DNA of 64,000 nucleotides from Burkholderia sp. NRF60-BP8 (GTDB lineage Bacteria > Pseudomonadota > Gammaproteobacteria > Burkholderiales > Burkholderiaceae), in NCBI RefSeq assembly GCF_001522585.2, contig NZ_CP013372.1:2604001-2668000 (forward strand). Reading direction: 5' to 3'. A model generated the notes under the pieces. It ran no database searches and was not told where the DNA came from. It saw only the letters and a list, made by a program, of their open reading frames with translations. This document shows positions 35,910-43,834 of the stretch, piece after piece; positions within the stretch are counted from its first letter, which is position 1; every line of letters begins with the position of its first letter. Both the position numbers and the translations under genes were made by a program.

Positions 35910-37130
35910 ATGACCAGCAACAACGAGGGCGCACTCGCAGGCGTGCGCGTGGTGGACCTGAGCCGCGTCTATGCGGGGCCGTTCTGCGCACAGACGCTCG
36001 CCGACCACGGCGCGGACGTCGTCAAGATCGAGCCGCCGCAAGGCGACGAAACGCGCGACTGGGGGCCGGCGATGCCGAGCGGCATCTCCAGCTACTACTG
36101 GGGTCTCAACCGCAACAAGCGCAATCTCGCGCTCGACCTGTCGCATCCCGACGGGCGCGACGTGCTGTTACGCATGCTCGAAACGGCCGACGTGCTGATC
36201 GACAACTTCAAGCAGGGCACGCTCGAACGCTGGGGCATCGGCTACGAAGACTGCCTGCGCGCGCGCTTTCCGCGCCTCGTCCACTGCTCGATCTCCGGAT
36301 ACGGCACCGACGGCCCGCTCGCGCGGTTTCCGGGCTACGACGCCGTCGCGCAGGGCCTCGCCGGTTTCATGTCGATCAACGGCGAGCCGGGCGGCATGCC
36401 GCTCAAGGTGCCGTTTCCGGTCGTCGATTACGCGGCCGGCCTGAGCGCCGTCTCCACCATCCTGATCGCGCTCGTCGAGCGGACGCGCTCCGGCCTGGGG
36501 CAACACGTCGACATCGACTTGTTCAGCACCGCGCTGTCGATGCTGCATCCGGTCAGCACGAGCTGGATGGCGACCGGCGACGTGCCCGTCGCGACCGGCA
36601 ACGTGTACGGCGCGATCGCGCCGTACGGCGTCTATCCGTGCAAGGACAAGCCGGTCGCGACCGGCGCCGGCAACAACCGTACGTTCGCGCGGCTCGTCGA
36701 GGCCCTCGGCGTGCCCGAGCTGGCGCGCGACCCGCGCTTCGCGACCAATGCACAGCGCGTCGCGCATCGCGAGGCGCTCGACACGCTGCTCGGCCGGTTG
36801 ACCGCCGAACTGCATGCCGACGACGTCGTCGAGCGACTGCTGCACGCCGGCGTCGCGACGGGGCCGGTCAACACCGTGGCCGACGCGTTCGGCCATGCGC
36901 AGGCGGCGCGCAACGCGATGTTCGTCGATACCGATACGTACACCGGCGCGGGCATCCCCGCCAAGCTGTCCCGCACGCCCGGCGCGATCCGCCGGCCGCC
37001 CCGGCCGTTCGCCGCCGACACCGACGCCGTGCTCGACGCATTCGGGATCGATGCGGCGCGCCGCGACGCGTTGCGGCGGGCGGGCGTGCTGCACGACACG
37101 CGGGCGGACGCCGCCGGGAGCGCGTCATGA
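35910..37130 (+). CDS. CaiB/BaiF-type acyl-CoA:carboxylate CoA-transferase
   Basis: 406 residues, full family length. LSRVYAGPFCAQTLADHGADVVKIEPPQGDETRDWGP is the hallmark N-terminus, and the Asp expected to form the acyl anhydride lies in the GYDAVAQGLAGFMSING region. Class III CoA-transferases swap CoA between an acyl-CoA and a free acid, giving entry of a carboxylate into CoA metabolism without ATP. No acyl-CoA ligase is present in the island, so this is the likely activating step. GAAGGAGA precedes the ATG; the end overlaps the next gene by ATGA. Confidence 0.88.
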   Translation: MTSNNEGALAGVRVVDLSRVYAGPFCAQTLADHGADVVKIEPPQGDETRDWGPAMPSGISSYYWGLNRNKRNLALDLSHPDGRDVLLRMLETADVLIDNFKQGTLERWGIGYEDCLRARFPRLVHCSISGYGTDGPLARFPGYDAVAQGLAGFMSINGEPGGMPLKVPFPVVDYAAGLSAVSTILIALVERTRSGLGQHVDIDLFSTALSMLHPVSTSWMATGDVPVATGNVYGAIAPYGVYPCKDKPVATGAGNNRTFARLVEALGVPELARDPRFATNAQRVAHREALDTLLGRLTAELHADDVVERLLHAGVATGPVNTVADAFGHAQAARNAMFVDTDTYTGAGIPAKLSRTPGAIRRPPRPFAADTDAVLDAFGIDAARRDALRRAGVLHDTRADAAGSAS

Positions 37131-37927
37131 CCACCGCGCGCTCGTACTCCTCGCCGACCGGCGACGATGCCCCGTCGATCCTGCGCGACGACGCCGACGG
37201 CATCGCGTGGCTGACGATCCATCGCCCGCACGTCGCCAATGCACTGTCCGCCGAAGCGATCCGTCGCCTGTGCGAAGAACTCGTCACGCTCGACGACAAC
37301 CCGTCGATTCGCGTCATCGTGATCCGCGGCGCGGGCGAACGCGCGTTCAGTGCCGGCGTCGACCTCGGCGATCCCGAAATACGCGGGATGCAGCCGATGC
37401 GCGGGCTCACGCGCAACGTGCACGAGCTGATCCTGGAGCTGCGCAAGCCGACCATCGCGGCCATCAACGGCTACGCCATCGGCGGCGGCTGCGAAATCGC
37501 CCTCGCGTGCGATCTGCGAATCGCCGCCGATCACGCGACCTTCGCGCTGCCCGAAGTGCGGGTCGGCATGGGCGCGAACTTCGCGAGCGTGCTGCTGCCG
37601 CGCATGTTGCCGCGCGCGATCGCGATGGAGCTGCTGTTCACGGGCCGCCGCTTCGATGCGGACGAAGCGCGGCGCGCCGGCCTGCTGAACCGCGTCGTGC
37701 CCGGCGCCGCGCTCGACGACACCGTGCGCGAACTGGCGCTGACGATCGCCGCGAACGCGCCGCTCACGATCCGCCGCATCAAGGAAACCGCGACGCGCAG
37801 CCAGGGGCTGCCGGTGGCCGCCGCGCTGCGGCTGGACGTCGGCCCCGACGTCTACGCGAGCGAGGACCGGATCGAGGGCGCCCGCGCGTTTCTCGAAAAG
37901 CGCAAGCCGGTGTTCAAGGGACGCTGA
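37127..37927 (+). CDS. Enoyl-CoA hydratase/isomerase family protein (second)
   Basis: 266 residues with crotonase motifs: VIRGAGERAFSAGVDLGD, AINGYAIGGGCEIALACDLRIAA, and FALPEVRVGMGANFASVLLPRML. Here Glu precedes VRVGM as in true hydratases, so this one is the better candidate for the 2-enoyl-CoA hydration step. It starts within the stop of the CoA-transferase gene, implying coupled translation. Two crotonases in one operon suggest two distinct steps, such as hydration plus isomerisation or ring/bond cleavage. Confidence 0.87.
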   Translation: MTTARSYSSPTGDDAPSILRDDADGIAWLTIHRPHVANALSAEAIRRLCEELVTLDDNPSIRVIVIRGAGERAFSAGVDLGDPEIRGMQPMRGLTRNVHELILELRKPTIAAINGYAIGGGCEIALACDLRIAADHATFALPEVRVGMGANFASVLLPRMLPRAIAMELLFTGRRFDADEARRAGLLNRVVPGAALDDTVRELALTIAANAPLTIRRIKETATRSQGLPVAAALRLDVGPDVYASEDRIEGARAFLEKRKPVFKGR

Positions 37928-38009
37928 GCCCGGCACGGCACCGCGGCCCCCGGCGCGCACCGCTCCCAGAACGCGGGCGCGCCCCAAAAACATGGACGGA
38001 GACACCTTC

Positions 38010-39062
38010 ATGCAACGGAAAGCATTCCTGGTCGGCGCGTGCGTGCTGTGCGCCACGTCGGCGCACGCGTCGTCGGTCACGCTGTACGGGATCGTCGACA
38101 GCTACGTCGAATTCGATCGCATCGGCAGCCTGTCGAGCGTGCGGCAAAGCGGCGGCGGCTCGTCGACGAGCCGCTTCGGACTGACGGGCGTCGAGGATCT
38201 CGGCGGCGGCACGTCGACGAAATTCGTTTTGGAAAGCGGCTTCTCGCCGGCCGACGGATCGTTCCAGGGCGGTACGCTGTTCTACCGACAGGCGTACGTG
38301 TCGCTGCGGAACACGCGCTACGGCGACCTGCGGCTCGGCCGGCAATACACGCCCGCGTTCTACGTCGTGTACGACGGCGATCCGTTCGGGCTCAACGAAC
38401 GGATGTCGCCGCTCGCGCTGCTCGCGACGTCGACCGACACGATCACGAGCAACACGACCCCGCCGATTCCGCGCTTCAACCAGGCGGCGTCGTATCTGAG
38501 CCCCGACTGGAACGGCCTGCGCGTGATGGCCACGTACGGCTTTCCGACGCCGAATGCGCTATCGACGCAGGCCGGACGCAACTACGGCGCCGGGCTTCAG
38601 TACCGGATCGGCGGCCTCTACGTCGGCGCCGGCTTCCAGGGCGATACGTCGGCCGGCAGCCTGGCGCCCGTCGTCGCCCCGTCGACGACCCGCCACTACG
38701 TGTTCGCGGCCAATTACGCGTTCGCGCGGGTCAAGCTGTACGCCGCGTTCCTGTACGGCGTCGGCACGGCGGCGCGGCTGCCGGCGTTCTCGACCGCGAG
38801 TGTCGGCGCGTCGATCGACGTCGGCGCCCTCGATCGCATGCTGGTGTCGCTCGTGCGCCGCGACGTGAAGGGCTCGGCGAACGATGCGACCGCGCTCGGC
38901 GTCGGCTACGACCATCCGCTGTCGAAGCGGACGTCGCTCTACGCACGCTATCTCTACATGAAGAACGGCGGCGACGCCCGCAACACCGTCGTCGCCGGTC
39001 TGCAACCGCATCCGGGCGGCACCGAGCAGGTGTTCGCGCTCGGCATCGCCCACCGCTTCTGA
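38010..39062 (+). CDS. Outer-membrane porin (Burkholderia general-porin type)
   Basis: 350 residues with a signal peptide (MQRKAFLVGACVLCATSAHA) and the start SSVTLYGIVDSYVEF of beta-proteobacterial trimeric porins. It ends in HRF, the C-terminal aromatic needed for outer-membrane assembly; loop 3 and the repeated RLGRQYTPAFY type strands are present. GGAGA lies eight bases before ATG 38010, better than an ATG at 37992. Being embedded between catabolic and MFS genes, it probably admits the operon's acid substrate. Confidence 0.9.
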   Translation: MQRKAFLVGACVLCATSAHASSVTLYGIVDSYVEFDRIGSLSSVRQSGGGSSTSRFGLTGVEDLGGGTSTKFVLESGFSPADGSFQGGTLFYRQAYVSLRNTRYGDLRLGRQYTPAFYVVYDGDPFGLNERMSPLALLATSTDTITSNTTPPIPRFNQAASYLSPDWNGLRVMATYGFPTPNALSTQAGRNYGAGLQYRIGGLYVGAGFQGDTSAGSLAPVVAPSTTRHYVFAANYAFARVKLYAAFLYGVGTAARLPAFSTASVGASIDVGALDRMLVSLVRRDVKGSANDATALGVGYDHPLSKRTSLYARYLYMKNGGDARNTVVAGLQPHPGGTEQVFALGIAHRF

Positions 39063-39072
39063 CGGAGTGCCC

Positions 39073-40395
39073 ATGACCCCGACCCTTTCGACCCGCCCGA
39101 GCGCCGTCGACGACGGCGCGCCACAGGCGCTCTACCGCCGGATCTCGCGTCGGCTGCTGCCGTTCCTGATCCTCTGCTACACGCTGTCGTTCATCGACCG
39201 CATCAACATCGGCTTCGCACACGCGCAGATGGCCGCCGAACTGCACTTCTCCGACGCCGTCTACGGGCTCGGCGCGGGCATCTTCTTCATCGGCTACATG
39301 GCGTTCGAGATTCCGAGCAACGCGTGGCTCGCGCGGATCGGCGCGCGCCGGACGATCGCCCGGATCATGGTGCTGTGGGGCCTCGGCTCGGCCGCGACGA
39401 TGTTCGTCGCGACGCCCGCGCAGTTCTACGCGTGCCGCTTCCTGCTGGGCGTGTTCGAGGCCGGCTTCTTCCCCGGCATCCTGTTCTATCTCGGCGCGTG
39501 GTATCCGCCGCGGCAACGCGCGAAGGCGTTCGCGCTGTTCATGACCGCGCTGTACCTCGCGGGGCTGATCGCCGGCCCCGTGTCGGGCGCGATCCTGTCG
39601 TACTTCGACGGCGTGGCCGGCCTGAGCGGCTGGCAATGGCTGTTCGTCGTGGAAGGGCTGCCGAGCAGCGCGCTCGGCCTCGTCGCGCTGCGCTTTCTCG
39701 ACGACCGGCCGGACGACGCACGCTGGCTGTCCGACGCCGACAAGGCCGCGCTGCGCGCCGCGCATGCGCAGGCCGAAGCCGGTACGCCGGCCGCGCACGC
39801 GGCGCGGCCGTTGCTCGCGCATCGCGATTTCTGGCTGCTGTGCGCGGCCAATTTCGCGATCGCGGCCGCCGGCTACGCGCTCGTGTTCTGGATGCCCGTG
39901 ATCCTGCATCGCGGCGGCCTGCATGGCGCGATGCAGATCGGGCTGCTGTCCGCGCTCCCGTATCTGTGCGGCATCGTCGGCATGCTCGCGATGGGCTGGC
40001 GCACCGAGCGCCGGCGCGAATGGCGCAAGCACGGCGCCGTCGCGATGCTCGCGTGCGCGGCGGCGCTCGCCGCTCTCGCGACCAGCGCCGGCACGTCGCA
40101 TCTGATGATCGCGCTGTGCATCGCGGTCGCCACGCACGCCGCGGCGCTGCCCGCGTTCTGGGTGCTGCCGGGGCTCGCGCTGCCCAAGCGCGCGATGGCC
40201 GTCGCGATCGCGGCGATCACGATGACCGGCGCGATCGGCGGGTTCGCGAGCCCGTTCCTGATGGGCGTGCTCAACACGGCCACCGGGTCGATGCGCAGCG
40301 GGCTCTATTTCAATGCCGCGCTGCTGGCGGCCGGCGCGCTCGCCTTGCTCGGCACGCTGCGCGCCCGCGCGGCGGCGCACGCGAACGCCAGCTGA
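39073..40395 (+). CDS. MFS transporter, anion:cation symporter type
   Basis: 440 residues, 12 predicted helices, with SFIDRINIGFAHAQM in the first helix and a RIMVLWGLGSAATMF stretch after helix 2, typical of the ACS family that takes up hexuronates, tartrate, phthalate and 4-hydroxyphenylacetate-like acids with protons. GGAG lies six bases before ATG 39073; the gene begins 10 bp after the porin. It is the expected inner-membrane importer of the substrate broken down by this island. Confidence 0.87.
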   Translation: MTPTLSTRPSAVDDGAPQALYRRISRRLLPFLILCYTLSFIDRINIGFAHAQMAAELHFSDAVYGLGAGIFFIGYMAFEIPSNAWLARIGARRTIARIMVLWGLGSAATMFVATPAQFYACRFLLGVFEAGFFPGILFYLGAWYPPRQRAKAFALFMTALYLAGLIAGPVSGAILSYFDGVAGLSGWQWLFVVEGLPSSALGLVALRFLDDRPDDARWLSDADKAALRAAHAQAEAGTPAAHAARPLLAHRDFWLLCAANFAIAAAGYALVFWMPVILHRGGLHGAMQIGLLSALPYLCGIVGMLAMGWRTERRREWRKHGAVAMLACAAALAALATSAGTSHLMIALCIAVATHAAALPAFWVLPGLALPKRAMAVAIAAITMTGAIGGFASPFLMGVLNTATGSMRSGLYFNAALLAAGALALLGTLRARAAAHANAS

Positions 40396-40433
40396 CGGCG
40401 CGACTTCTTCCTCCCCTGTACGGACCCACTCTG

Positions 40434-41588
40434 ATGAATTTCGAACTCGAACTCGAACACCGGATGATCCGCGACCTCGTCGCACGTTTCGTGAAGGACG
40501 AGCTGATTCCGCTCGAAGCGGCGGTGATGGCGCGCGAGGCCGACGGCCAACGCTTCGGGCTGCTCGCCGACGAGCGCGCGCACCTCGACGCGCGCTCCCG
40601 GCAACTCGGCCTGTGGGGACTCGACGCACCGCTCGACGCGGGCGGCTCGGATCTGCCGGCCGTCGCGATGGTCGGCGTGAACGAGGCGATCGGCACGACC
40701 GTCACCCCGTACATCCTGCCGCCCGATTCGCCGAACCTGCGAATGCTGTGCGACGCGGCCGACGATGCGCAACGCACGCGCTATCTCGAACCGTACGCAC
40801 GCGGCGCCACGCGTGCGGCGATGGCGATCTCCGAGCCCGGCGCCGGCTCCGATCCGGGCGCGCTGTCGACGACGGCCGTGCGCGACGGCGACGGCTGGGT
40901 GCTGAACGGCCGGAAGATCTGGATCAGCCACGCGGCCGAAGCCGACTGGACGATCGTGATGGCGCTGACCGATCGCAACAAGGGCAAGCGCGGCGGCATG
41001 TCGGCGTTCATCGTCGATCGCGGCACGCCGGGCTTCGTCATCGAGCGCCGGATTCCGATGATCGGCGGGCTGTCGACCTACGAGATCGTGCTCGAAGACT
41101 GCCGCATTCCCGCGGCGCAACTGCTGGGCAGGGAAGGCGCCGGCTTCGCGCCGATGCAGGCCCGGCTCGCGAACCGGCGGCTGGAGATGGCCGCATGGTG
41201 CATCGGCCGCGCCGAGCGCGCGGTGGCGCTGCTGTGCGACCATGCGAAGCAGCGCACGACCTTCGGCGTGCCGCTCGCGGAGCGTCAGGCGGTCCAGTGG
41301 TGGGTCGCCGACGCGCTCACGCAGATCCACGCATGCCGCCTGATGACCTACGAAGCGGCCGCGCGCGTGGATGCCGGGCAGGATGCCCGCACGCAGATCT
41401 CGATGGTCAAGGTGTTCGCGACCGAAATGGCGTGGACCGTCATCGATCATGCGATGCAGACGCTCGGCGCGATGGGCATGACGAAGGAAATGCCGTTGCA
41501 GCAGATGGCCACCGAGGCGCGACTGATGCGCATCTTCGAAGGCCCGACTGAGGTGCACCGCTGGGTCGTCGCACGTAGCGTGCTGTGA
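40434..41588 (+). CDS. Acyl-CoA dehydrogenase family protein
   Basis: 384 residues, normal length. The N-terminal helical domain, AMAISEPGAGSDPGALSTTA (FAD/substrate loop), GRKIWISHAAEADWTIVMA and the C-terminal QRTTFGVPLAERQAVQWWVAD, and LGAMGMTKEMPLQQM are all present; the expected catalytic Glu lies in FEGPTEVHRW near the end. It should introduce the 2,3 double bond into an acyl-CoA, passing electrons to ETF. It fits the CoA-transferase, dehydrogenase, hydratase series of the operon. The start lacks a strong ribosome site. Confidence 0.9.
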   Translation: MNFELELEHRMIRDLVARFVKDELIPLEAAVMAREADGQRFGLLADERAHLDARSRQLGLWGLDAPLDAGGSDLPAVAMVGVNEAIGTTVTPYILPPDSPNLRMLCDAADDAQRTRYLEPYARGATRAAMAISEPGAGSDPGALSTTAVRDGDGWVLNGRKIWISHAAEADWTIVMALTDRNKGKRGGMSAFIVDRGTPGFVIERRIPMIGGLSTYEIVLEDCRIPAAQLLGREGAGFAPMQARLANRRLEMAAWCIGRAERAVALLCDHAKQRTTFGVPLAERQAVQWWVADALTQIHACRLMTYEAAARVDAGQDARTQISMVKVFATEMAWTVIDHAMQTLGAMGMTKEMPLQQMATEARLMRIFEGPTEVHRWVVARSVL

Positions 41589-41613
41589 CCGCGGCGCGCC
41601 GCCCACTTCCACG

Positions 41614-42564
41614 ATGGAGCCTGCATTGAAGACCCTGCATCTCGTCGATCCCGAAATCCGCCCGCTGCTCGAGACCTGGCCGACCGTCACGCTCGACGCC
41701 GACAACCTCGCGCAGTCGCGCCGGCGCGTGCTGCCGCTGCCGCCGCCCGACCTGGCCGGCAGCACGCTCGAACGCCGCACGGTGCCCGGCCCCGCCGGCG
41801 CGCCGGACGTCCCGGTCCTCGTCTATCTGCCCGACGGCCACGCGCGCCCGCTGCCGGCGATCGTCCACCTGCACGGCGGCGGCTTCGTGCGCGGCGCGGC
41901 GAAGGATCTCGAAGCGGTGCACCGGTCGCTCGTGACGCAGCTCGGCTGCGCGCTGATCTCGGTCGACTACCGCCTCGCGCCGGAAACCGTGTTTCCCGGC
42001 GCGATCGAGGACTGCTATGCGGCGCTCGCGTGGGTGTTCGGTCACGCCGACACGCTCGGCCTCGACGCCGCGCGGATCGGCGTGGCCGGCGAAAGCGCGG
42101 GCGGCGGGCTCGCCGCCGCGCTGGCGCTGCTGGCGCGCGACCGCGGCGAATTCCCGCTCGCGTTCCAGCACCTGATCTATCCGATGCTCGACGATCGCAC
42201 CTGCACGCGCACGCCGCATCCGCATGCCGGCGAATTCATCTGGCATGCGGCCAACAACCGGTTCGGCTGGACCGCGCTGCTCGGTCATGCGCCGGGCATC
42301 GACGGCGTGTCGCCGTACGCGGCGGCCGCGCGCGCCACGCGGCTCGACGGCCTGCCGCCCACGTTCCTGTCGGTCGGCTCGCTGGACCTGTTCCTCGACG
42401 AGAATCTCGACTACGCGCAGCGCCTGCTCCGCGCGGGCGTGCCGACCGAGCTGCACGTGCTGCCCGGCGGCGTACACGGGTTCGACATCGTGCCCGGCGC
42501 GCGCATCTCGGAAACGGCACGCCGCCTGAGCCACGACGCGCTGCGCCGCTTCCTGCACGGCTGA
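41614..42564 (+). CDS. Alpha/beta hydrolase of the hormone-sensitive lipase family
   Basis: 316 residues. HLHGGGFVRG is the HSL-family oxyanion motif, GESAGGG holds the nucleophile Ser, with Asp in SLDLFLDEN and His in GVHGFDIV. It acts as a carboxylesterase on small esters or lactones. The ATG at 41614 may be only part of the leader, because a TTG at 41626 has GGAG at ideal distance; the two starts differ by four residues. It is the last gene of the catabolic operon and could open an ester or lactone form of the substrate. Confidence 0.85.
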   Translation: MEPALKTLHLVDPEIRPLLETWPTVTLDADNLAQSRRRVLPLPPPDLAGSTLERRTVPGPAGAPDVPVLVYLPDGHARPLPAIVHLHGGGFVRGAAKDLEAVHRSLVTQLGCALISVDYRLAPETVFPGAIEDCYAALAWVFGHADTLGLDAARIGVAGESAGGGLAAALALLARDRGEFPLAFQHLIYPMLDDRTCTRTPHPHAGEFIWHAANNRFGWTALLGHAPGIDGVSPYAAAARATRLDGLPPTFLSVGSLDLFLDENLDYAQRLLRAGVPTELHVLPGGVHGFDIVPGARISETARRLSHDALRRFLHG

Positions 42565-42619
42565 CGAAAACGACGCGGGCGGCCGAAGCCGCCCGCATCC
42601 GCGCCGGTACCGACGACGA

Positions 42620-43810
42620 TCAGAACGCGTCGCCCGGCACGCGCACCCAGCCTTCCATCAGCACGCGCGCGCTGCGGCTCATGATCGCCTTCGTGACGGT
42701 CCACTCGCCGTTTTCCCGTTTCGCTTCCGCACCGACGCGCAACGTGCCCGACGGATGCCCGAAGCGCACCGCGTTGCGTTCGCCGCCGCCCGCCGCGAGA
42801 TTGACGAGCGTGCCCGGAATCGCCGCGGCCGTGCCGATCGCGACCGCCGCGGTGCCCATCATCGCGTGATGCAGCTTGCCCATCGACATCGCGCGCACCA
42901 GCAGGTCGACGTCGCCCGCGTTCACGCGCTTGCCGCTCGAGGCGACGTAATCGGCCGGCTTCGCGACGAACGCGATCTTCGGCGTGTGCTGTCGCGTCGC
43001 GATTTCGTCGAGCGTGTCGATCAAGCCCATGCGCAACGCGCCGTGCGCGCGGATCGTCTCGAACTTCTCGAGCGCCTTCGCGTCGCCGTTGATCGCGTCC
43101 TGCAGCTCGGTGCCCGTATAGCCGATCGCTTCCGCGTCGACGAAGATCGTCGGGATGCCCGCGTTGATCATCGTCGCCTTCAGCGTGCCGACGCCCGGCA
43201 CGGTCAGATCGTCGACGAGGTTGCCGGTCGGGAACATCGAGCCGCCCGCGCCTTCTTCCTCGGCGGCCGGGTCCATGAATTCGAGCTGCACTTCGGCGGC
43301 CGGGAACGTGACGCCGTCCAGCTCGAAGTCGCCCGTCTCCTGCACCGCGCCGTTCACGATCGGCACGTGAGCGACGATCGTCTTGCCGATGTTCGCCTGC
43401 CAGATCCGCACGGTCGCGACGCCGTCGCGCGGCACGCGCGCCGGATCGACGAGGCCGCCGGCGATCGCGAACGGGCCGACGGCCGCCGACAGGTTGCCGC
43501 AGTTGCCGGTCCAGTCGACGAACGCGCGGTCGATCGCGACCTGCCCGAACAGGTAGTCGACGTCGTGGCCCGGCCGCGTGCTCGTCGACACGATCACCGT
43601 CTTGCTGGTGGACGACGTCGCGCCGCCCATCCCGTCGATCTGCTTGCCGTACGGATCGGGGCTGCCGATCACGCGCAGCAGCAGCGCGTCGCGCGCGGCG
43701 CCGGGCGCCTGCGCGGCATCCGGCAGATCCTGCAGCCGGAAGAACACGCCCTTGCTGGTGCCGCCACGCATGTAGGTGGCGGGAATCCTGATTTGAGGAA
43801 TATGAGCCAT
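42620..43810 (-). CDS. prpF: 2-methylaconitate cis-trans isomerase
   Basis: 396 residues. PATYMRGGTSKGVFF with the catalytic Lys, GMGGATSSTSKTVIV, and DWTGNCGNLSAAVGPFAI are diagnostic of PrpF. With AcnD it replaces PrpD: AcnD makes trans-2-methylaconitate from 2-methylcitrate and PrpF converts it to the cis isomer that an aconitase hydrates to 2-methylisocitrate. It is the last gene of the leftward prpB-prpC-acnD-prpF operon, 24 bp after acnD. Confidence 0.95.
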   Translation of the reverse strand: MAHIPQIRIPATYMRGGTSKGVFFRLQDLPDAAQAPGAARDALLLRVIGSPDPYGKQIDGMGGATSSTSKTVIVSTSTRPGHDVDYLFGQVAIDRAFVDWTGNCGNLSAAVGPFAIAGGLVDPARVPRDGVATVRIWQANIGKTIVAHVPIVNGAVQETGDFELDGVTFPAAEVQLEFMDPAAEEEGAGGSMFPTGNLVDDLTVPGVGTLKATMINAGIPTIFVDAEAIGYTGTELQDAINGDAKALEKFETIRAHGALRMGLIDTLDEIATRQHTPKIAFVAKPADYVASSGKRVNAGDVDLLVRAMSMGKLHHAMMGTAAVAIGTAAAIPGTLVNLAAGGGERNAVRFGHPSGTLRVGAEAKRENGEWTVTKAIMSRSARVLMEGWVRVPGDAF

Positions 43811-43834
43811 GTCTGTGTTCTCAATGTGCGTCGT

